The notes under the pieces are model-generated. The model did no database searches. It worked only from the letters and a program-made list of their open reading frames with translations, and was not told where the DNA came from. From Protula sp. h YS-2021 (taxonomy: Eukaryota; Annelida; Polychaeta; Sabellida; Serpulidae), in assembly GCA_949752745.1 (NCBI GenBank), contig OX457034.1, forward strand, positions 2,266,646-2,330,645: a stretch of DNA of 64,000 nt. The letters run 5' to 3'. Below, one piece after another: positions 34,437-46,394 of the stretch. Both the position numbers and the translations under genes were made by a program. Numbering within the stretch: the first letter of the stretch is position 1; each line of letters begins with the position of its first letter.

Positions 34437-34668
34437 AATGTATAACAGGTGCTTACTTCTAATGTACCCTAACATATGCAGTAGAAAAAACACAAAATGT
34501 ATTACTGGCGCTTACTTGTAATGTACCCTGACATAGGCAATAGAAAAAATAAATGTATAACAGGTGCTTGCTTGTAATGTACTCTAACATATGCAATAGA
34601 AAAAAGAAACAAAAAATATATAACAGGTGCTTGCTTGTAATGTACCCTGACATAGGCAATAGAAAGAA
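34437..34668. repeat. About 60-bp tandem repeat, 4 copies
   Basis: Each copy holds AACAGGTGCTTACTTGTAAT, GTACCCTGACATA and CAATAGAAAAAA. Length varies in the A-rich joint. Confidence 0.9.
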
Positions 34669-35477
34669 AAACAGAGCGAATCCAATTGGGCGAGTAATGT
34701 TTGATACAGCCCAATCTTACATTGCGTATCAGTATAACGTCTACAATGAGGTTATTTACATTAAACATTCAAACAGTTTAGAACTCAAAATCGTTCTATC
34801 CATTGCATGCCCTTTATGAGCAAAGAATAAAATATATTATACAAAACACGAACAATAACAAATAAACTATCACCAAAATCCAAATTATAATCAAATTAAC
34901 CAAATAATATGCACTTGACAGATGCCATTAACAAAATGCACAAACAACGCGTGAGATGAATGGAAAATTGACTAAGATCAAAAACAAGAGGAAAAACAAG
35001 GCAACTTCAGCTGGAATGATTCAAGACGATCCATCATAAAATTGTTATCATAAACAGCAGAATAGAGAAGTGAAGGTTTTCTCGCCCCACTGTGTGATCG
35101 CTTTTAATCACCGCTATGACTTACACATTTGACATTGGTGCCTTTGAATTATAACAGGTCTTTCTTCAGGGTTTCTTATTTTGCTTTTGTTAGAATCGGT
35201 TTTGATAAGACATAGATAACTACTATTTACGTCACAATATGATGACAGTTTGGAAATGGCATAGTTTCCACGCCTTTGCTTCCAAGTAAATAGCTTTGAT
35301 AAAAAAGTTATGATGTCAGTTAAAAAATGGTATGTTTACTGCACAAGCTGCGTTCAGCTTTCCTCGCCCCCTTCCCACCCTCCGCCCCCTGCAAAAAGGA
35401 AGGGGCAGATGTGAGAATATTGTTTGCTTGGTCTCATTCCTTCTTGCTGTTTTTTTTTATTCTTTTCTGGAGTTGAT
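34669..35477. other. Spacer, no gene seen
   Basis: AT-rich low-copy DNA. Nothing recognised. Confidence 0.5.
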
Positions 35478-35650
35478 GTGATAATTGTGTCACAATTGGA
35501 TTTAATGTGATAACTGTCACAACCTGGCCTCTGGGTTTAATGTGATAATTGTGTCACAACCTGGCCTCTGGATTTAATGTGATAATTGTGTCACAACATG
35601 GCCTCTGGATTTAATGTGATAATTGTGTCACAACATGGCCTCTGGGTTTA
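35478..35650. repeat. 36-bp tandem repeat, about 4.7 copies
   Basis: Unit with TTAATGTGATAATTGTGTCA followed by CAAC(A/C)TGGCCTCTGG. TGTGATAATTGTGTCACA is self-complementary at its ends. There are no spacers between copies, so it is not a CRISPR array. Confidence 0.92.
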
Positions 35651-35750
35651 AGCGGCGCGGCGTCGACCCTCGCTATTGGCCCAAGCATTCCTCGATAAGT
35701 AAGATTCCAATAACGCCGTTGAGAAGCTTTGGAAGCCACTTCAAGATAGT

Positions 35751-36160
35751 AACATTCCTGCTAGCGTAGTCACTGTGTCTTGCCATTCCTAGTGGTGTGT
35801 TGACATTCCTGTTTTTGTAGTCATTGTGTGTGAACACCCCTGCTGATGTAGTCATTGTGTTGACATTCTCACTGGTGTAGTCATTTTGTTGACATTCCAG
35901 CCGATGTAGTCATTCTGTACTGACATTCCTTCTGATGTAGATATTGTGTGTTGACATTCCTGCTAACGTAGCCATTGTGTGTTGACACTCTTGCTGGTGT
36001 AGTCATTGTGCGTGGACATTCCTGCTTGTGAAGCGATTCCGTGTTGGCATTCCCGCTGGTGTAGTCATCGGATGTTGGCATTCCCGCTGGTGTAGTCATC
36101 GGGTGTTGACCTTTCCGCTGGTGTAGTCATCGTGTGTCGCCATTCCCGCTGGTAAAGCTA
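35751..36160. repeat. 31-33-bp tandem repeat
   Basis: Imperfect units with GTAGTCATTGTGTGTTGACA and TTCCTGCTGGT, about 13 copies. It starts about 100 bp after the 36-bp array. Confidence 0.88.
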
Positions 36161-36623
36161 CTGTATGCATCAGGTCTGTTTGACAGGCAATAAATGTACA
36201 TGTGTCTTGTTTTTAACAAAAAAAAGCAATAGGTTTCTTTTTTCAACATTGACGCAAATGTATGTTTTGCCTGTTGGTGCGAGTCATAAAAAGGTAAACA
36301 AATAATGATAGTTGCTACGAAGTACAAGTTTATTGAGCCTTATTAGTGTTAGTATTTTATGTTACATAATTATAATTATAAATACTGTTATATAATTATA
36401 ATTATAAATACTTTTCATTTATATAACAGTTATAATTCCTATTATTACTATTGTTATTATTATTGCATGATCTGTCTGTGATTCGCTATTTTTGGAAGGA
36501 AAACCCTAAACGCTGTCAGAATGGATTCGAGGTAGGAAGAGCTAAGCCAGATTGTGGCATACGGCCTTGGAATCGCAACAGCAGTGACCCCGACCTGCCA
36601 CTTCCTGAAGACGTACGAGACAG
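36161..36623. other. Spacer with an unassigned frame
   Basis: AT-rich except for 36500-36633, where a + strand frame encodes FEVGRAKPDCGIRPWNRNSS and PDLPLPEDVRD before a TGA at the edge of the 67-bp array. Composition is protein-like, but no family or splice signal is recognised. Confidence 0.35.
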
Positions 36624-37432
36624 TATATGCTGATACAACCAGAATGCCATGTACTACTTGATGAAGATATACGACGTGTTATAAACCGTATATATGGTGA
36701 TACAACCAGAATGCCATGCACTACTTGATGAAGATATACGACGTGTTATAAACCGTATATATGGTGATACAACCAGAATGCCATGCACTACTTGATGAAG
36801 ATATACGACGTGTTATAAACCGTATATATGCTGATACAACCAGAATGCCATGCACTACTTGATGAAGATATACGACGTGTTATAAACCGTATATATGGTG
36901 ATACAACCAGAATGCCATGTACTACTTGATGAAGATATACGACGTGTTATAAACCGTATATATGGTGATACAACCAGAATGCCATGCACTACTTGATGAA
37001 GATATACGACGTGTTATAAACCGTATATATGGTGATACAACCAGAATGCCATGCACTACTTGATGAAGATATACGACGTGTTATAAACCGTATATATGGT
37101 GATACAACCAGAATGCCATGTACTACTTGATGAAGATATACGACGTGTTATAAACCGTATATATGGTGATACAACCAGAATGCCATGTACTACTTGATGA
37201 AGATATACGACGTGTTATAAACCGTATATATGGTGATACAACCAGAATGCCATGCACTACTTGATGAAGATATACGACGTGTTATAAACCGTATATATGG
37301 TGATACAACCAGAATGCCATGCACTACTTGATGAAGATATACGACGTGTTATAAACCGTATATATGGTGATACAACCAGAATGCCATGTACTACTTGACG
37401 AAGATATACGACGTGTTATAATTCGGATATAT
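36624..37432. repeat. 67-bp tandem repeat, about 12 copies, very homogeneous
   Basis: Unit with GATACAACCAGAATGCCATG, ACTACTTGATGAAGATATAC and GACGTGTTATAAACCGTATA; copies start at 36644, 36711, 36778 and so on. Variation is almost limited to GCACTACT versus GTACTACT and TGGTGATAC versus TGCTGATAC. Such uniformity implies recent amplification or conversion. Confidence 0.97.
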
Positions 37433-37745
37433 GCTGATATAACTAGAATCTCATATACTTCTGGTTTTGCTTGAAATATAAGACGCCAACAGAAAAAAGT
37501 AATGCGGTACAAAGAAAAACAATACAAGAAAATTGTAAATAAAGGTAGTAAGACTCTTTTAATCATATAAAAATATTTTAATATTTTCAATCACGTATTT
37601 AACAAATATATTACTTGCATTTGCCGTTTGTTCTCTGTTACTATCAGGATGAACTTATTGAAAGTGAAGTAATAAATATTTCATGCTAAATAATTTATAG
37701 AAAAAAATGTTAATTTTCTGCTAAATTATCATCTTATAATGAATA
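37433..37745. other. AT-rich spacer
   Basis: No feature seen. Confidence 0.5.
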
Positions 37746-38112
37746 TTTACCCCCTCCCTAACTCAACCTCCCCTCTCCCTCCCTACCCCTTCCTCTTCCC
37801 ACTTCCTCCCCCTCCCCCCTCTCGACTCCCACACTGAAGTGCAGACAGTAGAATGCTACAATGGTTTACATCTCCTACTCTCTCCTCCCCTTCCTCCCCC
37901 TCCCTAACCCCCTCCCCTGAATCCCCGTGTCCCCTCCCCCTTCTTCCCTCTCGACTCCCACACTGAAGTGCAGACAGTAGAATGCTACAATGGTTTACAT
38001 CTCCTACCCTCTCCTCCCCCTTCCTCCCCCTCCCTAACCCCCTCCCCTGAATCCCCATGTCCCCCCCTTCCCCCCTCTCGACTCCCACACTGAAGTGCAG
38101 ACGTTAGACTGC
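37746..38112. repeat. C-rich repeat, about 124-bp unit, 2.5 copies
   Basis: CTCGACTCCCACACTGAAGT followed by GCAGACAGTAGAATGCTACA recurs at about 37822, 37951 and 38078, separated by CCTCCCCCTCCCT-type filler. Confidence 0.9.
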
Positions 38113-39055
38113 TACAATGTTTTACTTGTTGGTCGTCATTTGGTTTTTCGGTCTTAAGACCACACGAAGTCTATAAAGTAACGCCCATTCAACGTTTGCA
38201 TGACGTCAGTTGGTTACGTCTCATCATTTCTGTCATTAGACGTTACGATTTGCTCGTGATGTAAAACAAACGAAAAAACACCATTTACGAGAGTGACAAC
38301 TTTGCCCGAAACAGCCAAAAGAGACGTGAGGTCGCCGCCGTCATTATTTTACTATCTAAACAACAATTGCGAAATGCAAATGAAATCGTCCTGTTCATAT
38401 GTGTTCGCCCTTCATTCATCTGCCAAGTGGAAAAGATTGTTATTGTCTGCCGAACACTTGCTAAATCCATGAACCCATATCTAGCAATAATAGCAAAAGA
38501 CGGCCTGACCTCACTGTTATCACAATGCAAGAACGGGTCAAGGAAAGCTAATGACGCATGCATTCGCGGGTTACGACAGCGTCTCTTGTGATCTCGGCCA
38601 TACAACAACAGGATAATCTGTCTCTTGACAAATAAACAAGAGCGTTTCCTATTGTGTGGCAGCCTCATTGTTTTGTTTGATTGTGACTTAACATCATTGT
38701 TGTCATCGCTGAGTGGAGCACTTCCAAAGGTTTTCTATATTTTCTATTCATGATTAAAGTTGCCTTTTCTTTTGTTTTTTTTATTTATTTTTTTATTTAT
38801 TTTTTATTTTTGGAATATGTCCAAATCAGTTGTTTGTACTGTTGGTATGCAATAGGCTGTGCTGACGCGAGTAGCAGCTTCATGATGTCAACACCAAGTG
38901 TTGATTATTTGGTGACGGAGAAATGATAACTACTGTCGGTCAATTTTAAATCCCAAAAGTCATTTTCCATAACTGTTTCTCCTTGTTAATTCATTTTTTG
39001 GCCTTTTTTCCTTTTTTTGTAAAGGAACTACAAGGAAACCCTACATTTTTTCATG
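38113..39055. other. Low-copy spacer, conserved-element-like
   Basis: Balanced, non-repetitive DNA from 38120 to 38720 with CTAATGACGCATGCATTCGC and GGATAATCTGTCTCTTGACA. The 127- and 74-codon frames on opposite strands overlap and neither is recognised. A TTTATTTTTT-rich stretch follows at 38770-38815. Confidence 0.4.
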
Positions 39056-39800
39056 TGGTCTTTTTACATGGCTTTTTCAGTTTGCATTTTCCTATGGTTT
39101 TATCATACTGTACTTTCCATGGTCTTTTCTCATGGTCTTTTCATGCTGTACTTTCCATGGTCTTTTCTCATGGTCTTTTCATGCTGTACTTTCCATGGTC
39201 TTTTCTCATGGTCTTTTCATACTGTACTTTCCAGGGTCTTTTCCCATGGTCTTTTAATACTGTACTTTCCATGATCTTCTCTCATGGTCTTTTCGTACTG
39301 TACTTTCAATGGTCTTTTCTCATGGTCTTTTCATACTGTACTTCCCATGGTTTTTTCTCATGGTCTTTTCGTACTGTACTTTCCATGGCCTTTTTCCATG
39401 GTCTTTTCATAATATACTTTCCATGGTCTTTTCCCATGGTCTTTTCATACTGTACTTTCCATGATCTTTTCTCATGGTCTTTTCGTACTGTACTTTCCAT
39501 GATCTTTTCTCATGGTCTTTTTCATACTGTACTTTCCATGGTCTTTTCTCATGGTCTTTTCATACTGTACTTTCCTTGGTCTTTTCTCATGGTCTTTTCA
39601 TACTGTACTTTCCATGGTCTTTTCTCATGGTCTTTTCATGCTGTACTTTCCATGGTCTTTTCTCATGGTCTTTTCATTTTGCATTTTCCCATGGTCTTTT
39701 CATACTGTACTTTCCATGATCTTTTCATTATGCCCTTTCCTATGGTCTATTAACATGGTTTTTCGCGCGGCACTCTGACACGGTCTTTCCCCATGGTCTG
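39056..39800. repeat. 38-bp tandem repeat (two related 13-25-bp parts)
   Basis: Unit TCATGGTCTTTTC plus TCATGGTCTTTTCATACTGT plus ACTTTCC, about 19 copies. CATGGTCTTTT occurs twice per unit, so it arose from a shorter repeat. The 256-codon + strand frame (38983-39753) is a by-product: all three + strand frames are largely open. Confidence 0.95.
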
Positions 39801-40035
39801 CCAGGAAATGGTGAATGATATCTGATCGAGTTAGGACCCCACAACTTCTTATACAAATACAAAAGGTTCTTAGCGTTAGAGAGCATTTCATTTGTAGGAG
39901 AAATAAGAAGCAGCATATATATATATACTGTCACCCCATAAACAGCACGACTTTCAGCTGGCAGTTAAGCTATGCCCTCATGTACGACGCGCATAGACTG
40001 TATTGATTCGGAACGTTTGTTCTGGAGAACTGTGT
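39801..40035. other. Spacer
   Basis: No feature seen. Confidence 0.5.
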
Positions 40036-40288
40036 GAGGGGATGGGGGAGGAGGGGAAGGGAATGGATGAGGGGATGGGGGAGGAGGGGAAGGGAATGGA
40101 GAGGAGAGGGACAGGAAGGGGGAAGGAGGAGGGAAAGGGGGAGGAGGGGGAGGGAAAAGGGAGGAGGGAGAGGGAAGAGGGGAGGGGAGGGGGAAGGAGA
40201 GGAGAGGGAAGGGGGGAAAGATGGGAGAGGGAAGAGGGGAGGGGAGGGGAGGGAAGGCAGAACATAGAGGAGGGAAGAGGGGAGGGAA
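40036..40288. repeat. Purine-only GGGGA/GGA tract
   Basis: About 250 bp with almost no pyrimidines on the + strand (GGGGAGGAGGGGAAGGG-type). It directly cuts into the MITE copy to its right. Triplex and G-quadruplex formation are plausible by composition. Confidence 0.93.
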
Positions 40289-40861
40289 TTTTTGATCTCA
40301 AGAATTGCTTCTTTTTGTCCAGTAAAAAATTAAAAGAAAGATTTTGTGTACAAAGACCAGTCATTATTTTATTCACATACGTGTGCTCCTGAATTTTGTA
40401 TGTAAAAATGGACTGATATTTTGATCTCAAAAATCAATTTCTGAGATCCTAAAATTATTTGCAGATTTCCAAATACAAAATAATAAAGTCTTATCCTGAA
40501 AAAAATGATATCTGAAATAAATTCTTGACATTTATAAAAAGAAAATAAATTATTGAGCTGAAAATTGATATTTTGTTGTCAAATAGTTCACTTTTGCTAT
40601 CAGGAATTGAATTTTTGGTCTGAAAAATCAATTTTAGATATTAATAAATGATTTTTGATATCAATAAATATTTTTTAATATTTCTAAATATTTATTGATA
40701 TCAAGAATTATTTTTTGAGATCAAGAATACATTTAGATGTATCAAAAATATAATAACATATAGCAAAAATTAATTCTTGATATCAAAAAATCAATTTTTG
40801 AGATCAGAAATTAATTCTTGATATCAAAAATTCCTAATAAATGTGAAAATGGCATTCCATA
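40289..40861 (-). mobile_element. Truncated copy of the TTGATATCAA-rich MITE
   Basis: Reverse complement of about 50864-51490. Shared landmarks are AGATTTTGTGTACAAAGACC against its partner near 51415, AAAATGATATCTGAAATAAA against 51248, and the terminal AAAATGGCATTCCATA at the right end (40846-40861). The other end, about 265 bp, is missing where the purine tract begins. Words such as TTGATATCAA and TGAGATCAA fill the interior. Confidence 0.82.
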
Positions 40862-41617
40862 GTTAAGTCATTGTGCATTTTCCTGAGTCGTTAAAAAGAA
40901 CATGGAACATCTGTACCTCTTTCGGCATTACCCTTGAAAGGAAAACAGGAACTAAAGCTGTTGCTTGTCAACACTGAAAGTCTTTTGGTGAATTGTTAAA
41001 TGAATAATTATGAATAAAAAATACATGGCTTTAAATGAATTGATGATTCACTATTGTTCTGCACTCAGCGAACGAGTTGTGCAGTTCCTGGACGACAATT
41101 TGTAAACAGTAATTAAGACTTTGAAAGTACCTATTTCCTTTGTGAGAAAAACAATATGCACGTGAACAAACTACGCATTCGCACAACAGGCTGCAAATTA
41201 TGTTAAATAACGAGCACTGAATTTGTGCCTGAGAGTGGAAGCCCGAAATTACGCCCAGCAAGGAGACGGAACTAAGGCGGTCCGATTGTTCGCGTGGTCC
41301 TTTTTCTGGGGTTCTTCACGGTGCCGGGTATCCAGAACAAAAGTCTTGAAAAGTGTAAACTAAAAGGGATCACGTTATGACATGTTTTTTTTTTTGGGGG
41401 GGGGATTTTCTGGATTCGCGTCTGGGCATTTATCGTGAGACGGTTATCTGAAATTTATATTTAATAGAGAGCTGGGTGGAGAGAAAGGGGTGGGGGGCTA
41501 ATGTTAGGGTTTCGAGAGAGTGATTAAGTATTGTTCGTATCATGATAATGTTTTTATTAATACTGCGAGTATAATTCTAGTATCTGTCAGTGAGTGCGAA
41601 GTGCAGCTTGTTGATAA
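40862..41617. other. Spacer, no gene seen
   Basis: Low-copy DNA with a T-run/G-run at 41388-41404. No gene recognised. Confidence 0.5.
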
Positions 41618-41985
41618 AATTCACCCCTCGCCTCCCCTCGCCACACTTCGCCACCGCCCACAACCCCTCGCCTCCCCTCGCCACCCCTCACCACCGATCG
41701 CCTCCCCTCGCCACCCCTCACCACCGATCGCCTCCCCTCGCCATCCCTTGCCACCTCTGACCACCCCTCGCAACTCCTCGCCTCCACCCGCAACTTCTCG
41801 CCACTCCTCGCCTCCCCTCGCAACCCCTCGCCACCTCAATAACCTCGCCACCCCTCGCTTCCCCTCACCCTCGCCACCCTTCGCCATCCCTCGCCACCCC
41901 TCACCACCTTTCGCCACTGCTCGCCTCCCCTCGCAACCCCTCACAACCCCTCACAACCTGTCTTCACCACCCCGCCACCATAACT
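41618..41985. repeat. C-rich CGCCACCCCT repeat
   Basis: Short degenerate units (CGCCTCCCCTCGCCACCCCT and similar, base period about 10-15 bp, with a clear 30-bp period at 41690-41745). Confidence 0.92.
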
Positions 41986-42610
41986 TTGTGGGTAAAGCTG
42001 ACCCAGCGCCACCCTAACTTTGTGGATACAGCTGACCCCCCCGTCACCCTAACTTTGTATGTACAGCTGACCCCCGCCACCCAAACTTTGTGGGTACAGC
42101 TGAGCCCTCCGCCACCCTAACTTTGTGGGTTCAGCTGATCCTTCCGCCACCCTAACTTTGTTGGTACAGCTGACCCCCGCCACCCAAACTTTGTGGGTTC
42201 AGCTGACCCCCCCGACACCCTAACTTAGTGGGTACAGCTGATCCCCCGCCACTCTTACTTTGTGGGTACAGCTGAGCCCCCCCCCCCGACACCCTAACTT
42301 TGTGGGTACAGCTTATCCCCGCGCCACCCTAACTTTGTTGGTACAGCTGACCCCCGCCACCCAAACTTTGTGGATATAGCTGGGTCCCTCCCCGTCACCC
42401 TAACTTTGTGGGTTCAGCTGACCCCCCGACACCCTAACTTTGTGGGGACAGTTGAGATCCCCCCCCCTCGCCACCCTAACTTTGTTGGTACATCTGACCC
42501 CTCGCCACCCTAACTTTGTGGATACAGCTGACCACCGCCACCATAACTTTGTGGGTACAGCCGACCTCTCGCCACCCTAACTTTGTGGGTATAGCTGACC
42601 CTCGCCACTC
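41972..42610. repeat. 33-bp tandem repeat
   Basis: Unit CGCCACCCTAACTTTGTGGG plus TACAGCTGACCCC, about 19 copies with small indels in the C-run. Overlaps the preceding C-rich array at its edge, and its CGCCACCC end is shared with it. Confidence 0.95.
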
Positions 42611-42684
42611 CTAAACACCTGCATTTTGCCTGTGATTATTGTGATTGGCGCGCAGAACTGGTCAGACACACATAAAACTGGCGT
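42611..42684. other. Short spacer
   Basis: Unique junction between two arrays. Confidence 0.5.
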
Positions 42685-44853
42685 AACTCATAACAACACT
42701 CCCCTCACAACAACAGGCCCATCACAACAACGGTCCCATCACAACAACAGTCCCATGACAACAACAGTCCCATGACAACAACGGTCCCATCACAGCAACA
42801 GTTCCATCACAACAACGGTCCCATCACAACAACAGCCCCATCACAACAACGGTCCCATCACAACAACACTAACATCACAACAACAGTAACATCACAGCAA
42901 CATTTCCATCACAACAAGAGTCCCATCACAACAACCGCCCCATCACAACAATGGTCCTATCACAACAACGGTCCCATCACAACAACGGTCCCATCACAAC
43001 AACACTAACATCACAACAACAGTAACATCACAACAACAGTTCCATTACAACAACGGCCCCATCACACCAACAGTCCCATCACAACAACGTCCCATCACAA
43101 CAATGGTCCTATCACAACAACGGCCCCATCACAACAACGGTCCCATCACAACAACAGTCACACCACACCAACAGTAACATCACAACAACGGTCCCATCAC
43201 AACAACGGTCCCATCAGAACAAAGGTCCCATCACAACAACGGTCATATCACAACAACAGTCCCATCACACCAACAGTAACATCACAACAACGGAACCCTC
43301 ACAACAACAGTCCCATGACAACAACAGACCCATCACAACAACGGTCTTATCACAACAACGGTCCCGTCACAACAACAGTCCCATCACAACAACAGTCCCA
43401 TCACAACAACAGTCCCATTATAACAACAGCAACATCACAACAACGGTCCCATCACAACAACAGTACCATCACAACAACAGTCCAATCACAACAACGGTCT
43501 TACCACAACAACGGTCCCATCACAACAACAGTACCATCACAACAACGGTCACATCACAACAACGGTCCCATCACAACAACTGTCCTGTCACAACAACAGT
43601 AACATCGCAACAACGGTTCCATCACAATAACAGTCAGATCGAAACAACGGTTTTATCACAACAACGGTCCCATCAGAACAACAGTTGCATCCCAACAACG
43701 GTCTTATCACAACAACGGTCCACTCACAACAACGGTCCCATCACAACAACAGTCCCATCACAACAACGGTCCCATCACAACAACGGTCCCATCACAACAA
43801 CAGTCCCATCACAACAATGGCCTTATCATAACAACGGTCCCATCACAACAACAGTCCCATCACAACAACGTCCCATCACAACAAAACTCCCAACACAATA
43901 ACAGTCCCATCATAAGGACACTCCCCTCACAACGGTCCCCTCACAAGAACAGTCGCAGCACAACAACACTCCCTCACAACAACAGTCCCATCACAACAAC
44001 GGTCCCCTCACAACAACGGTCCCATGGCAACAACGGTCCCATCACAACAATATTCCCAAAACAACTACAGTCCCACCACAACATTTCCCTCACAACATCA
44101 GTAACATAACAACAACGGTCACATCACAAGAACGGTCCCATCACAACAACAGTCCCATCACAACAACGGTCCCATCACAACATCGGTCCCATCACAACAA
44201 CAGTAACATCACAACAACGGTCCCAACACAACAGCAGTCCCATCACAACAACAGTCCCATCACAACAACGGTCCCATCACAACAACAGTCCCATCACAAC
44301 AACAGTCCCATCACAACAACGGTCCCATCACAACAACGATCCCATCACAACAACAGTCCCATGACAACAAGGGTCCCATCACAACAAGGGTCCCATCACA
44401 ACAACGGTGCCATCACAACAACGGCCCCATCACACCAACAGTCCCTTCGCAACAACAGTCCCATCACAACAACAGTCCCATCACAACAACGGTCCCATCA
44501 CAACAACAGTTCCATGACAACAACTGTCCCATGACAACAACAGTCCCATGACAACAACAGTCCCATCACAACAACGATCCCATCACAGCAACAGTCCCAT
44601 GACAACAAGGGTCCCATCACAGCAACAGCCCATCACAGCAACAGTCCCGTCACAACAACAGAAATATCACAACAATAGAAATATCACAACAACGGTCCCA
44701 TCACAACAACAGTCCCATGACAACAACAGTCCCATCACAACAACGATCTTATCACAACAACAGTCCCATCACAACAATGGTCCCATCACACCAACACTCT
44801 TATCACAACAACAGTCCCACCACTACAACAGCCCCACCACAATAACACACTGA
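42685..44853. repeat. 17-bp satellite CCCATCACAACAACGGT
   Basis: About 2.17 kb, roughly 125 copies. Position 14-15 alternates between GG and AG, and CATCACA alternates with CATGACA and TATCACA. The + strand frames of Thr/Gln/Ser/Asn/His are by-products. Confidence 0.97.
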
Positions 44854-45165
44854 ATACAACACATAATCAATTTGTTAAATATGTTATTTTATAAAATGAA
44901 TTAAAAAATTTCTACTAAGATAAAACCCAAAAGATTTACATCAAACTAATCACACAGAAACTGAAATATCATTACAAAGTTTTAAAATCAAGATCATGTT
45001 TTTATAAAGGCAATGCTGTTTCGAAAACAATAGATGTTTCTTATATTGCTTTTGCTCTCCTGTCATCTTTATATATTTATTTATTTATTTACTTTCTTGT
45101 AAAATATAACAGAGAACAGAGCGGGAGAGGTGTAATTTTGAATTCCAGAAAATGGAGATAGGAGC
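44854..45165. other. AT-rich spacer
   Basis: No feature seen apart from a TTTA run at 45070-45092. Confidence 0.5.
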
Positions 45166-45860
45166 CATTCCCACAAGCAAAACCATCCCACAAGCAAGAT
45201 CAACCAACAAGCAAGACCATCCCACAAGCAAGACCATCCCACAAACAAGACCATCCCACAAGCAAGACCATCCCACAAACAAGACCATCCCAAGAGCAAG
45301 ACCATCCCACAAGCAAGACCATCCCACAAGTAAGACTATCCTACAAGCAAGACCATCCCACAAGTAAGACCATCCCACAAACAAGACCATCCCACAAGTA
45401 GGACAATCCCACAAGCAAGACCATCCCACAAACAAGACCATCCCACAAGTAAGACCATCCCACAAGCAAGACCATCCCACAAGTAAGACCATCCCACAAG
45501 CAAGACCATCCCACAAGTAAGATTATCCTACAAGCAAGACCATCCCACAAGTAAGACCATCCCACAAACAAGACCATCCCACAAGTAGGACAATCCCACA
45601 AGCAAGACCATCCCACAAACAAGACCATCCCACAAGTAAGACCATCCCACAAGCAAGACCATCCCACAAGCAAGACCATCCCACAAGCAAGACCACCCCA
45701 CAAGTCAAAACGTACTACAGGTATGACCATACCATAAGAATTACATACTATAAGTAAGACCATCCACATGTCGGACCGTACGACAAGTAGGACAATCCAA
45801 CAAGTCGGACCAGATCACAAGTAGGACCGTCCCATAAACAGGACCATCCCACAAATAAGA
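45166..45860. repeat. 17-bp satellite ACCATCCCACAAGCAAG
   Basis: About 33 good copies to 45705 and diverged ones beyond. Variants at the end are GCAAG, ACAAG and GTAAG. Minus-strand frames of GMVLLVGWSCLWD type (up to 143 codons) are by-products. Confidence 0.96.
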
Positions 45861-46394
45861 TGAATTCACATTTATTCTTGTTCCGTGTCTCGGTGCATTA
45901 GTACATATAAAAAAGAAAATAGAACAGTTCTACATATTGAACCATCCTACAAGTGGGACCATCCCACAAGTAAGACCATCCACATTAAGCACTGTTCAGC
46001 AAATAAGACGGGAGAGACATCGGTGTGGCAATCGCACAGTCTTGGGTTCGATTTCGGATGAGGGCGGCAAGAAGACGGTTGGCTTGAGGTGCCTTTATCC
46101 CTGCGGACGCAGTTACCGGTCACTTACCACGAAATTCAAATTTAAATAATTCAGTCATCCCTTAGAAACAATATTGGCAAAAAGGAAAAACAAGTACGTT
46201 CTTTTCTGAATTTTTCTGTTTTATTAAATACTTTGAAATGTCGTGACAGCTATTTCAAGTACTAACGCGACTTCACCATACTTCACGTAGGGGCATTACC
46301 CAGTAGTGGGTCTCGACGCCGCGCTGGCTATGTCACGGCTGTTCTCTGACACTAAGCCCCCCCCCTCCACACCCCCGCCCTTCACCACAACAAC
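45861..46394. other. Spacer with a few diverged 17-bp copies
   Basis: Scattered ACCATCC(C)ACAAGTAAGA words to 45985. The sequence at 46050-46062 (TTGGGTTCGATTT) resembles a tRNA B box, but no A box is found at a fitting distance. No gene is seen. Confidence 0.5.

Noticed and set aside
46050..46062. B-box-like GGGTTCGATTT
   Set aside because: No A box at tRNA spacing and no foldable arms.
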